A DNA stretch of 64,000 nucleotides from Glaciihabitans sp. (GTDB lineage: Bacteria; Actinomycetota; Actinomycetes; Actinomycetales; Microbacteriaceae), in the NCBI GenBank assembly GCA_025464095.1, contig JAODMF010000017.1:17287-81286 (forward strand), in the 5' to 3' direction. The position numbers were made by a program, and so were the translations under genes. Below, one piece after another: positions 45,947 through 55,670 of the stretch. Under the pieces are notes generated by a model. The model searched no databases, was not told the origin of the DNA, and saw only the letters and a list, made by a program, of their open reading frames with translations. Positions within the stretch are counted from its first letter, which is position 1. Every line of letters starts with the position of its first letter.

Positions 45947-47677
45947 ATGGCAGAACTCAAGTCAGTTACTCGCTCATCGAAGCTGGGCCCTGAGGAGCGT
46001 GCCGCGGCCATCGAGTCGCTCAAGGCCAAAGAGCTGGACATTCTCGTCATCGGCGGCGGAATCGTCGGAACGGGTTCGGCCCTCGACGCGGTCACGCGGG
46101 GCCTCAGCGTTGGCATGGTCGAGGCGCGCGACTGGGCGAGTGGCACGTCGAGCCGGTCGTCCAAGCTGGTGCACGGCGGCATCCGGTACCTGGAACAGCT
46201 CGACTTCCGCCTGGTTCGCGAGGCGCTGATCGAACGCGGGCTGCTGCTGCAGCGCATCGCCCCGCACTTGGTCAAGCCGGTTCGGTTCCTCTACCCGCTG
46301 ACCACACCACTCATTGAGCGCGCCTACATCGGCGCGGGCATGACGCTCTACGACCTCTTCAGCTACACCGGAGGACGCGCTCCGGGCGTTCCGCACCACC
46401 GTCACCTCACCAAGCGGCAGATGCTGCGCGCAGCCCCGAGCCTCGCCCATGACGCGTTCGTCGGTGGCCTCACCTACTACGACGCGCAGGTGGACGATGC
46501 CCGCTACGTCGCCAGCGTCGCCCGCACCGCGAGCTTCTACGGTGCCCACGTGGCCAGCCGCGTGCGCGTCGAGGGCTTTCTCAAGGTCGGCCAGCGCGTG
46601 GTCGGCGTGAAGGCGCATGACCTCGAAACCGACGAGCGATTCGAGATCCGCGCCCGCCAGGTCGTGAACGCGACCGGCGTCTGGACGGATGACACCCAGG
46701 CCATGGTGGGCGAGCGTGGCCAGTTCAAGGTGCGTGCCTCGAAGGGCGTGCACCTGGTCGTTCCGCGCGACCGGTTCCAGTCGAAGCTCGGCCTGCTGCT
46801 GCGCACCGAGAAGAGCGTGCTCTTCGTCATCCCGTGGGGCCGTCACTGGCTCATTGGAACGACGGATACCGACTGGTACCTCGACAAGGCGCATCCCGCC
46901 GCCACGGCCGCCGACATCGACTACATCCTCGAGCACGTCAACAAGGTGCTCGCCGTCAAACTCACCCGGGACGACGTCGAGGGCGTGTACGCGGGCCTCC
47001 GTCCGCTGCTGGCCGGGGAGTCGGAGGAGACGTCGAAGCTCAGCCGCGAGCACATCGTCGCGCACACGGTGCCAGGCCTCGTCGTGGTCGCCGGCGGCAA
47101 GTGGACCACGTACCGCATCATGGCGAAGGATGCCATCGACGAGGCCGTTGCGGCCCTCGACGGCAGGGTGCCTGAGTCGATCACCGACGACGTCGCCCTG
47201 CTCGGCGCGGAGGGCTACCACGCGGCCTGGAACAAGCGGTCGAAGATCGCGCGCGCGTTCGGTGTGCACAAGGTGCGCATCGAGCACCTGCTCAACCGCT
47301 ACGGCGTGATGACGGATGAGCTGCTGGACCTGATCCGCGCCCGTCCGGAACTGCAGGAACCGCTTCCCGGAGCCGACGACTACATCCAGGCCGAGGTGGT
47401 CTATGCGGCGACCCACGAGGGCGCGTTGCACCTTGAGGACGTGCTGGCCCGCCGCACCCGCATCTCGATCGAGGCGTGGGACCGCGGGGTGTCCGCGGCA
47501 CCCGTCGCCGCCGCGCTCATGGGTGAGGCACTCGGCTGGGATGCGGCCAGGATCGAAAGCGAGACCAATAACTACCTGCGCCGGGTCATGGCCGAGCGCG
47601 AGAGCCAGGAGCAGCCGGACGACGAGTCGGCCGACCGCATCCGGCTCGAGGCGCCCGACATCGTCTCCACCCGGTAA
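45947..47677 (+). CDS. glpD: glycerol-3-phosphate dehydrogenase
   Basis: GlpD oxidises glycerol-3-phosphate to dihydroxyacetone phosphate with FAD and feeds the quinone pool. The dinucleotide fold is ILVIGGGIVGTGSALDAVTRG (about residues 28-48), followed by GTSSRSSKLVHGGIRYLEQLDFRLVREAL and the IPWGRHWLIGTTDTDW motif; a C-terminal DAO-C domain runs from about residue 400. The 576-residue size is normal. It follows the GuaB3 gene by 21 bases and may be co-transcribed. Confidence 0.95.
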   Translation: MAELKSVTRSSKLGPEERAAAIESLKAKELDILVIGGGIVGTGSALDAVTRGLSVGMVEARDWASGTSSRSSKLVHGGIRYLEQLDFRLVREALIERGLLLQRIAPHLVKPVRFLYPLTTPLIERAYIGAGMTLYDLFSYTGGRAPGVPHHRHLTKRQMLRAAPSLAHDAFVGGLTYYDAQVDDARYVASVARTASFYGAHVASRVRVEGFLKVGQRVVGVKAHDLETDERFEIRARQVVNATGVWTDDTQAMVGERGQFKVRASKGVHLVVPRDRFQSKLGLLLRTEKSVLFVIPWGRHWLIGTTDTDWYLDKAHPAATAADIDYILEHVNKVLAVKLTRDDVEGVYAGLRPLLAGESEETSKLSREHIVAHTVPGLVVVAGGKWTTYRIMAKDAIDEAVAALDGRVPESITDDVALLGAEGYHAAWNKRSKIARAFGVHKVRIEHLLNRYGVMTDELLDLIRARPELQEPLPGADDYIQAEVVYAATHEGALHLEDVLARRTRISIEAWDRGVSAAPVAAALMGEALGWDAARIESETNNYLRRVMAERESQEQPDDESADRIRLEAPDIVSTR

Positions 47678-47746
47678 CCGGGTCACCTCCGAGAGGGCGC
47701 CGTTGCGCTGCGGGCGAAGCGCAATCGCCGCAAACACCCGCCCCAG

Positions 47747-47752
47747 TAGACT
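47747..47752 (+). promoter_or_regulatory. -10 box of the antiporter operon
   Basis: TAGACT lies 29 bases before ATG 47782, giving a short leader that holds an AAAAGGGAG ribosome site. Confidence 0.4.
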
Positions 47753-47781
47753 GGATTCATCGGGGAAAAGGGAGCGCATCC

Positions 47782-48312
47782 ATGGTCGACGTTCGGCGGG
47801 TCAAACTCCCCGGCGTCGGGGTGCTGCACACCTTTGAGACCGACGGCGGCGGCAAGGTCGGCGTCGTCACGCACCGCTCGGGGCAGAGCGACCTGATCAC
47901 CTTCGCGGACGCGGAGGACCACGCGAACTCGCCGAAGGTGTCACTGCGACTCGACGAAGACGAGGCACACACCCTCGCCGAACTCCTCGGCGGCACCCGC
48001 ATCACGGAGTCGCTCTCGAAGCTCGACCAGATACCCGGGCTCTCCATCGACTGGCTGGCCGTCGACTATGACGACTACATCGCTGGCCAGCCCCTCGGCG
48101 ACCTCGCGACACACGGCGTCGTCGGCCTCACCGTTGTCGCTGTCGTTCGCGGTGAATCCGCGAACCCGGCGCCCGCCGACGACTTCAAGGTTTTCCCGGG
48201 TGACACCCTCGTGGTCGCGGGCTCACCCGAGAAGGTCGCGAAGGCATTCAACTTCTACCGGACCGGTGAAATGAAGGCGAAGACGTCCGTCGACGCGCCC
48301 CCAGGGAGCTAG
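47782..48312 (+). CDS. cation:proton antiporter regulatory subunit, RCK_C/KhtT-like
   Basis: The 176-residue protein has a short N-terminal domain and a C-terminal RCK_C (TrkA-C) domain, with DYDDYIAGQPLGDLATHGVVGLTVVAVVRGES and the FKVFPGDTLVVAGSPEKVAKAFN end. KhtT subunits bind nucleotides and gate the K+/H+ antiporter KhtU. The antiporter gene follows three bases after the stop, which supports this role. Confidence 0.85.
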   Translation: MVDVRRVKLPGVGVLHTFETDGGGKVGVVTHRSGQSDLITFADAEDHANSPKVSLRLDEDEAHTLAELLGGTRITESLSKLDQIPGLSIDWLAVDYDDYIAGQPLGDLATHGVVGLTVVAVVRGESANPAPADDFKVFPGDTLVVAGSPEKVAKAFNFYRTGEMKAKTSVDAPPGS

Positions 48313-48315
48313 CGG

Positions 48316-49722
48316 ATGTCCACGGGCCAGGACCTCATCGTCCTCGGAGTCCTGTTCCTCCTCGCGTACGTGCTCGGTCGTCTCGGCAAGCGCGTCGGGC
48401 TGCCATCCATCCCGATCTACATGCTGGTCGGCCTGCTCGCCAGCCCGCACTTCCACCTCTTCCCGCTGAACTTCAAATCGGCGGATGTCGAACTCGTCGC
48501 GGTCTTCGGCCTCATCTTCCTGCTGTTCAACCTCGGTCTCGAATTCGACCAGGATGAATTCTTCACCAATGCGGGGAGCCTGCTGCTGTCGGGCGGCATC
48601 CGCATCGCCATCAACATGGCGGTCGGCCTGCTCTTCGGGTTCTGGGTCGGCTGGGGCGCACGCGAGGCGCTGATCATCGCCGGCATGACGGCGACATCCT
48701 CCAGCGCGATCGTGACCAAGCTGCTGATCGAACTGCGGCGCCTGGCAAACCGGGAAACCCCGGTCATCCTCGGCACCACCGTCGTCGAAGACGTCTTCAT
48801 CGCCATCTACCTCGCAATCGTCGCGGTCGTCATCGGCGGCGAGAAGAATATCTGGGCCATCGTGCTGCAGCTGGTGATCTCGTTCGCGTTCCTCATTGCG
48901 ATGTTCGTCATCGCGCGCTGGGGAGGCCGGATCGTCTCGCGGCTGGTGCAGACCAAAGACGACGAGCTGTTCACCATCCTGTTCTTCGGCCTCGCTGTCG
49001 CGTTCGGCGGCATCGGCCAGCTGCTCGGGGTATCCGATGCGATCGGCGCGTTCCTCATCGGTCTCGTTCTCGGGGCCACCCGTTTCCGCACCCGCGTCGA
49101 GAGTTTTTCGTTGCCGCTTCGAGACGTGTTCGGCGCGTTCTTCTTTCTGAACTTCGGGCTGGCTCTCGACCCATCGACGTTCGGCCTGGTGGTCTGGCCG
49201 GTCGCTGTCGCCGTGCTGCTCACCCTCATCGTGAACGTGGGAGGCGGCCAGCTCATTGCGCTGATGAACAAGCTCACGCCCGCGGAGGGCGTGAACGTGG
49301 GGCTCATGCTGCAGAATCGGGGCGAGTTCGCGCTGATCCTCGCGACCCTGGCGGCAGCGGCGGGACTCGACGCACGGCTCACGCCCTTCGCCGGGCTCTA
49401 CGTGCTCTCCATGGCCGTGCTGGGCCCGGTTCTCGCGGTGAACTCGGAGCGGATCGGCCGAGGGATCTTCCGGCCGAAGCGGCGACCGGAGCCTGCGGTC
49501 GAGGCGCGCAATCGTGAGGCGGAGGAGGCGATCGCACTCATGTCGGGCTCAGGGACGGAGCCGCCCGACGTGGAACCGCCCTTCGGCTCGGCCGCCGCGG
49601 ACGAGGACCTGTACGACCAGCCCTCCGATTTCGCTGCGGCTGAGCCCGATGACCTCATGGTTCAGCAAGCCATGGAACAATCGGACGAGCTGAACGGCCG
49701 TAAGCGGGATCCGGAGTACTGA
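48316..49722 (+). CDS. CPA2 family cation:proton antiporter (KhtU/KefB-like)
   Basis: The 468-residue protein has about 12 membrane segments of the Na+/H+ exchanger fold. Family motifs are the GLPSIPIYMLVGLLASP start, FNLGLEFDQDEF, ATSSSAIVTKLL and EFALILA. Kef proteins carry a fused nucleotide-binding RCK domain; this one has instead a 90-residue acidic tail, and the RCK_C part is the separate gene upstream. It likely exports K+ or Na+ under gating. Confidence 0.88.
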   Translation: MSTGQDLIVLGVLFLLAYVLGRLGKRVGLPSIPIYMLVGLLASPHFHLFPLNFKSADVELVAVFGLIFLLFNLGLEFDQDEFFTNAGSLLLSGGIRIAINMAVGLLFGFWVGWGAREALIIAGMTATSSSAIVTKLLIELRRLANRETPVILGTTVVEDVFIAIYLAIVAVVIGGEKNIWAIVLQLVISFAFLIAMFVIARWGGRIVSRLVQTKDDELFTILFFGLAVAFGGIGQLLGVSDAIGAFLIGLVLGATRFRTRVESFSLPLRDVFGAFFFLNFGLALDPSTFGLVVWPVAVAVLLTLIVNVGGGQLIALMNKLTPAEGVNVGLMLQNRGEFALILATLAAAAGLDARLTPFAGLYVLSMAVLGPVLAVNSERIGRGIFRPKRRPEPAVEARNREAEEAIALMSGSGTEPPDVEPPFGSAAADEDLYDQPSDFAAAEPDDLMVQQAMEQSDELNGRKRDPEY

Positions 49723-49727
49723 GACCA

Positions 49728-50477
49728 ATGTGGAGAGTTGCACGGCGACCGCGCTGGATCGCCGCCCTCCTGCTTGCGCTCGTCGTCGCATCCGGTTTTG
49801 CCGCTCTCGGCCGCTGGCAGCTCGACCGCAGCGTGCAGTCCGCGGTCGCCGCCACCCGGCCGACCGAGAAGGTTCTTCCCCTGGCGCAGATCGCGAAGCC
49901 GCAGTCCGGCGTGCTCACCAATTCGATCGGCCAGCGGGTCGAGGTCACCGGGTCGCGGGTGGCCGGTGACCTGACGGTGCTGTCTGATCGCGTCAACCTC
50001 GGTGCCACCGGATACTGGGTGACCGGCCACATTGTCACCGACAACGGTGCAAGCCTCGCCGTCGCGCTCGGCTGGGCGGCATCGAAACAGCAGGCGGATA
50101 CGGCCGTCAGGGCGCTCGCGGGCGGTTCGGCATCCACCCTCTGGACCGGTCGCTACCTCGTGACCGAGGCGCCGCAGCAGGGTGACTATGAGCACGGCAA
50201 GCAGCAGTACATGTCGGTCGCGAGCCTCATCAACCTGTGGAAGGACGCCCCCACCAGCGTCTACGGCGGCTACCTCGTCTCCGCGGACGCACCCGCCGGC
50301 CTCACCGCGATCGACTCGCCGCGCCCGCCCGACGATGTTGTCGTGAACTGGCTGAACATCTTCTACGCCGTCGAGTGGGCGGTGTTCGCCGGCTTCGCGA
50401 TCTACCTCTGGTTCCGGCTCGTTCGGGATGCCTGGGAGCGGGAGCAGGAAGAGTCTCTCCAGGAAGAGCCCAACTAA
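49728..50477 (+). CDS. SURF1 family protein
   Basis: The 249-residue protein has an N-terminal membrane segment (WIAALLLALVVASGFAALGRWQLDR, with the GRWQ motif typical of SURF1), an extracytoplasmic domain and a second membrane segment near the C-terminus (NWLNIFYAVEWAVFAGFAIYLWFRLV). SURF1 helps to assemble cytochrome c oxidase. SURF1-DUF3817-guaA is a conserved actinobacterial order. The stop codon is part of the -10 box of the next gene. Confidence 0.9.
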   Translation: MWRVARRPRWIAALLLALVVASGFAALGRWQLDRSVQSAVAATRPTEKVLPLAQIAKPQSGVLTNSIGQRVEVTGSRVAGDLTVLSDRVNLGATGYWVTGHIVTDNGASLAVALGWAASKQQADTAVRALAGGSASTLWTGRYLVTEAPQQGDYEHGKQQYMSVASLINLWKDAPTSVYGGYLVSADAPAGLTAIDSPRPPDDVVVNWLNIFYAVEWAVFAGFAIYLWFRLVRDAWEREQEESLQEEPN

Positions 50478-50480
50478 ACT
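50475..50480 (+). promoter_or_regulatory. -10 box of the DUF3817 gene, leaderless layout
   Basis: TAAACT begins with the TAA stop of the SURF1 gene and ends six bases before ATG 50487. Confidence 0.5.
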
Positions 50481-50486
50481 AGGCGC

Positions 50487-50919
50487 ATGGCCCTCACCCC
50501 GAAGCTCTCCGATATTCCGAAGATTCGCGGGGCCCTGAAGCTCTACCGCGTGACATCCATCATCACCGGAACGTTCCTCCTGTTGCTCGTGCTGATGATG
50601 ATCTTCCGCTACGGGCTCGGCGTCGACATCGAGCTCGGCGGACCCTTCGGGTTCCTCGCTCTCACGCCGCGCGCGCAGCTGACCGCGATCGACCTGTCGA
50701 CCCTCATCCTCATCGCCCACGGCTGGTTCTACGTTCTGTACCTCTTCAGCGATTTCCGGCTGTGGAGCATGATGCGGTGGCGCTTCCGCACTTTCCTGCT
50801 CATCGCCCTCGGCGGTGTCATCCCGTTCCTGTCGTTCATCGTCGAGCGGCGCGTGCACGTTCGTACGGTCGCGGAGCTCGCCGCGCTCGAGCCAATCAGC
50901 ACACCCGTGGAGGCAGCAC

Positions 50920-50924
<5 letters not shown>
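50487..50924 (+). CDS. DUF3817 domain-containing membrane protein
   Basis: The 145-residue protein has three hydrophobic segments: [20 protein letters not shown], a second around [24 protein letters not shown], and a third around [21 protein letters not shown]. The [17 protein letters not shown] start is typical of DUF3817. The role is unknown. It is co-located with guaA in many actinobacteria. Its TAG stop overlaps the probable ATT start of guaA. Confidence 0.85.
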
Positions 50925-52539
<1,615 letters not shown>

Positions 52540-53016
52540 TCGCGCGCGTCGTGCTCTTCGTGGGTTGAGTAGCAGCCGAGGCACGAGGCCGCGTATCGAA
52601 ACCTGTCGTGTACCGAACACCTCAACCGTCGAACGCCTCGTGGGTTGAGTAGCAGCCGAGGTACGAGGCCGCGTATCGAAACCGGTCGTGCGTCGAACAA
52701 CCCTCGTGGGTTGAGTAGCAGCCGAGGCACGAGGCCGCGTATCGAAACCGACCGCGTATCGAAACCCCCGTTGGTTGAGTAGCAGCCGAGGTACGAGGCC
52801 GCGTATCGAAACCGGTCGTGTACCGAACACCTCAACCGTCGAACGCCTCGTGGGTTGAGTAGCAGCCGAGGCACGAGTCCGCGTATCGAAACCGGTCGCG
52901 TACCGAACACCTTAACCGTCGAACGCCTCGTGGGTTGAGTAGCAGCCGAGGCACGAGGCCGCGTATCGAAACCCAAGCTACGCCGGGGCGCACGCGCAGC
53001 CCGGCGCCCGCACTGC
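52540..53016 (+). repeat. intergenic gap holding a six-unit palindromic repeat array
   Basis: Units start at 52563, 52643, 52709, 52773, 52853 and 52933. Each is a 41-base element that begins GGTTGAGTAGC, ends GCGTATCGAAACC and has GCCGAGG(C/T)ACGAGGCC inside; the ends are an imperfect inverted repeat. The 39-base spacers of the 80-base periods (units 1-2, 4-5, 5-6) are near copies of each other, so the array grew by tandem duplication. A truncated unit lies at about 52751-52767. No gene is present. Confidence 0.9.
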
Positions 53017-53397
53017 TCAGAGAAAGTTGTCCCGGGTCAGCGGCGCCAGCGGGAGCGCGCGAAGCTCCGCCGCGGTGAACCAGCCCGCCGCCTCGATCTC
53101 GGCGGCGGCCAGCACGACGCCCGGGTACGGCACGGTGAACACGTCGCAGTCGACGACATGGCCGGGCTCATTCGCGGCCGCCGCGTCGAAGCGGCCGACG
53201 TGTGCGAAGGTGGCGGGGTCCAAAAGCAGTCCGAGTTCCTCGCCGAGCTCGCGCGCCAGGCAGTCCGCCGCGGTCTCGTCGGGTTCGAGTTTGCCGCCGG
53301 GCTGCATCCACATGGTGGTTCCGCGCTTGCGCACCAGCAGCATCCGGCCGTCAGGATCGTGGATCAGCGCGGCTGCGATTCGGAGCACGGGCGGCAT
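53017..53397 (-). CDS. NUDIX hydrolase
   Basis: The 126-residue protein has a full Nudix box at about residues 35-60: GGKLEPDETAADCLARELGEELGL. Nudix enzymes cleave nucleoside diphosphates linked to another group; the substrate is open, and a MutT-like housecleaning role is plausible. ATG 53397 is supported by a -10 box six bases upstream; the longer frame to 53646 is Arg-rich and lacks homology. Confidence 0.9.
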   Translation of the reverse strand: MPPVLRIAAALIHDPDGRMLLVRKRGTTMWMQPGGKLEPDETAADCLARELGEELGLLLDPATFAHVGRFDAAAANEPGHVVDCDVFTVPYPGVVLAAAEIEAAGWFTAAELRALPLAPLTRDNFL

Positions 53398-53403
53398 GAG
53401 CTC

Positions 53404-53409
53404 AGGATA
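53404..53409 (-). promoter_or_regulatory. -10 box of the NUDIX gene, leaderless layout
   Basis: On the minus strand TATCCT ends six bases before ATG 53397. Confidence 0.5.
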
Positions 53410-53506
53410 GTTGTCGCTAACGACGGCAAGTTTCGGCCGGACGCGGCGCGGCGCGTCGTGATGGCGGCGATTCGGCGCAGGGTGCCGTCTTTCGCGACGC
53501 CTCGAC

Positions 53507-54016
53507 CTACGCTCTGAGGCGGCGGGGGATGCGGCCGATTCCTGCGATCCAGCGCGCGAGCCAGGCCGAGCCCGTGAGTACGACGGCAGAGATCCCGAGC
53601 GCGGCGGGCATGTCGGTGTACTCGTGGAAGACGTGCGCAGTAGCAACCGCGTTCGCGATGATGACCAGCACGGTGATGTAGCTGCGCAGCGGCCGACTGC
53701 GCACCAGCAACCAACCGAGGTAGGGCGGAATCAGAATCCACAGCGACTGCGGTCCGGTGAGCAGGATCCACGCGGCTGCGAGCGACGGCCCGACCGCCCA
53801 CAAGCGGCGCGCGCCACCGGCGGGGAGGATGAACCAGCCCGTCACGTGGCCGATCGTGCCCAGCAGGAGCATCGGGATCTTGTGCGTGTCCGCGCCCGCA
53901 ACGCAGAGCATCCCGCCGACGATCAGGGCAAGGCCGGCCAGATACCGGCCGCGGTAGGTTCCCCACCGCAGGGGGAGCAGGGACGTCGGTTCCCTCCAGC
54001 CGGCGAGCGAGGACAC
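53507..54016 (-). CDS. membrane protein of unknown function
   Basis: I do not recognise the family. About 169 residues hold five hydrophobic segments: RYLAGLALIVGGMLCVAGAD, IPMLLLGTIGHVTGWFILPAGG, LWAVGPSLAAAWILLTGPQSLWILIPPYL, SYITVLVIIANAVATAHVF and LGISAVVLTGSAWLARWI. GTG 54016 lies a few bases after the stop of the upstream zinc-ribbon gene; ATG 54055 would overlap that gene by 35 bases. The two probably form an operon. Confidence 0.6.
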   Translation of the reverse strand: MSSLAGWREPTSLLPLRWGTYRGRYLAGLALIVGGMLCVAGADTHKIPMLLLGTIGHVTGWFILPAGGARRLWAVGPSLAAAWILLTGPQSLWILIPPYLGWLLVRSRPLRSYITVLVIIANAVATAHVFHEYTDMPAALGISAVVLTGSAWLARWIAGIGRIPRRLRA

Positions 54017-54020
54017 GAGG

Positions 54021-54611
54021 TCAGCGGCCGCTGGCGAGAACCACGGCGGCCACAATCAGGCCGATGCCGATGAGAAAGCAGACAATGCCCCCGGCGATCA
54101 GTGCGCCGGGCGGTGCGCGTCGTGGGGTCGGTTTGGCGACCGCCTTGTCGTCCGGGCGGATCGCCGACGGGATGACCGCCGACGGCGTCGCGATCGCGGA
54201 TGCCTCCACCGGGCGAGCAGCGGCAGCGGCAGCACCAGCGGCGGCACGGCCCGACCCCGGGGTTGTAGCAGCGGCAGCAGCGCCCGAATCGGAGACCGCG
54301 GCAACGCCCGGGGTCGCAGCACCGGCCGGGTCAGACGCAGCATCCGCAGCATCCGCAGCAGCAGCACCATCCGCCGCAACAGTGGCAGTACCCGGGGTAG
54401 CGACGGCCGTAGCGCCGTCGGCAGCCGCAGCGCCAGCAGCACCGCCACCAGCCACCGGAACCGCACCAGCACCGGCATCCGGCACCACATTTCCCAAGGC
54501 GACGGATGCCGACAGGCGCGAACTGGTCGCGGCGGGCACCGCGGTTCCGCACCGGATGCAGAACTTCCAGGTGGGCTGCAGCTCTAGTCCGCAGTTCGCG
54601 CAGGTCGCCAT
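54021..54611 (-). CDS. zinc-ribbon and transmembrane protein
   Basis: The 196-residue protein begins with a zinc ribbon (Cys4, Cys7, Cys18, Cys21 in MATCANCGLELQ and WKFCIRCGT). Then comes a linker of about 120 residues made mainly of Ala, Gly, Pro, Thr and Val, and a single membrane segment near the C-terminus (ALIAGGIVCFLIGIGLIVAAVVLAS). The role is unknown. ATG 54611 is placed by the -10 box six bases upstream; it is divergent from the glycerophosphodiesterase gene. Confidence 0.7.
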   Translation of the reverse strand: MATCANCGLELQPTWKFCIRCGTAVPAATSSRLSASVALGNVVPDAGAGAVPVAGGGAAGAAAADGATAVATPGTATVAADGAAAADAADAASDPAGAATPGVAAVSDSGAAAAATTPGSGRAAAGAAAAAARPVEASAIATPSAVIPSAIRPDDKAVAKPTPRRAPPGALIAGGIVCFLIGIGLIVAAVVLASGR

Positions 54612-54617
54612 TCCCAA

Positions 54618-54623
54618 ATTGTA
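54618..54623 (-). promoter_or_regulatory. -10 box of the zinc-ribbon gene, leaderless layout
   Basis: On the minus strand TACAAT ends six bases before ATG 54611. Confidence 0.5.
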
Positions 54624-54629
54624 TTGGCG

Positions 54630-54635
54630 TAGCGT
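54630..54635 (+). promoter_or_regulatory. -10 box of the glycerophosphodiesterase gene, leaderless layout
   Basis: TAGCGT ends six bases before GTG 54642, only six bases from the -10 box of the divergent gene. Confidence 0.45.
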
Positions 54636-54641
54636 GATCGC

Positions 54642-55607
54642 GTGACCCCTCGCCCCCTCGTCATCGCCCACCGGGGCGCCAGCGGCTACCGCCCGGAGCA
54701 CACGCGAGCGGCGTACGAACTCGCTATCGAGCTGGGCGCCGACGCCATCGAACCGGACATCGTGGCCACCAGCGACGGCATCCTGGTGCTGCGGCACGAG
54801 AACGAGATCTCGGGAACGACGGATGTCGCGTCCCGCCCCGAATTCGCCGATCGCCGCACGACTAAGGTCATCGACTCCGCCGCACACACCGGATGGTTCA
54901 CCGAGGACTTCACCTGGGCCGAGCTGCAGACGCTCCGGGCGATCGAGCGGCTGCCCAAGGTGCGCCCCGAGAGCGCGGCGTTCGACGGTCGGTTCGGCAT
55001 CCTGCGGCTGACCGACCTGCTCGAGATTCTGGATGCTGCGCCCCGCCCGGTCACCCTCGTCGCCGAAATCAAGCACGCCACCTACTTCGCGTCCATCGGC
55101 CTGCCGCTGGACGAGTTATTCGCACGGGAGATTCGGCGGTGGGCAACGGCCGACAACCTCGTGATCGAAAGCTTCGAGCAGTCGGTGCTGGAGCGCATCC
55201 GTCGCCTGGGGGTTCCGGGCAAGCTCGTCTACCTGATCGAACGGTGCGGTGCCGCCGAAGACCTGATCGCCGCGTATCGCTCCAGGGCGCCGAGCTACGC
55301 GTCGCAGCTCTCAGAGCAGGGGCTGGCGAAGCTCGCGAACGAAGTGGATGGCATCAGCCCGAACGTCGCGCTGTTGCGTGGCGTGCACGGAACCGAGCTC
55401 GTCGCGCGCGCGCACGCCCTCGGTCTCGAGGTCTTCACCTGGACCCTGCGGGCGGAGAACAAGTTTCTGCGGCGCCGATTCCGTGCGGGTGACAGCCACG
55501 AATACGGCGACTGGCTGGCCGCGTTCACCGCCGTCATGGCCAGCGGTGTCGACGGCGTCTTTACCGACCAGCCCGATCTCGCGATTCGTGCTCGCGACGC
55601 GCTCTGA
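54642..55607 (+). CDS. glpQ: glycerophosphodiester phosphodiesterase
   Basis: The 321-residue protein shows the GDPD TIM barrel: the catalytic HRGASGYRPEHTRAAYELAIELGADAIEPDIVATSDGILVLRHE, and later the EIKHATYF and WTLRAEN motifs. It cleaves glycerophosphodiesters to glycerol-3-phosphate, which glpD (7 kb upstream) could use. No signal peptide is present, so it should be cytosolic. The GTG start is set by the promoter box. Confidence 0.9.
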   Translation: MTPRPLVIAHRGASGYRPEHTRAAYELAIELGADAIEPDIVATSDGILVLRHENEISGTTDVASRPEFADRRTTKVIDSAAHTGWFTEDFTWAELQTLRAIERLPKVRPESAAFDGRFGILRLTDLLEILDAAPRPVTLVAEIKHATYFASIGLPLDELFAREIRRWATADNLVIESFEQSVLERIRRLGVPGKLVYLIERCGAAEDLIAAYRSRAPSYASQLSEQGLAKLANEVDGISPNVALLRGVHGTELVARAHALGLEVFTWTLRAENKFLRRRFRAGDSHEYGDWLAAFTAVMASGVDGVFTDQPDLAIRARDAL

Positions 55608-55655
55608 GCGTTCCACCGCCCTGGCGGTGACCCGGCGAGCGTCGGCCGCCCCGTT

Positions 55656-55661
55656 TAGAAT
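55656..55661 (+). promoter_or_regulatory. -10 box of the UvrD/PcrA gene
   Basis: TAGAAT ends nine bases before ATG 55671, giving an almost leaderless mRNA. Confidence 0.45.
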
Positions 55662-55670
55662 TGCACGGCC

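Noticed and set aside
45974..47779. 601-residue open frame on the minus strand
   Set aside because: It is antisense to glpD and shows no domain.
52563..52973. CRISPR array
   Set aside because: The spacers are copies of each other, the period varies (64-80), the units have REP-like ends, and no cas gene is present.
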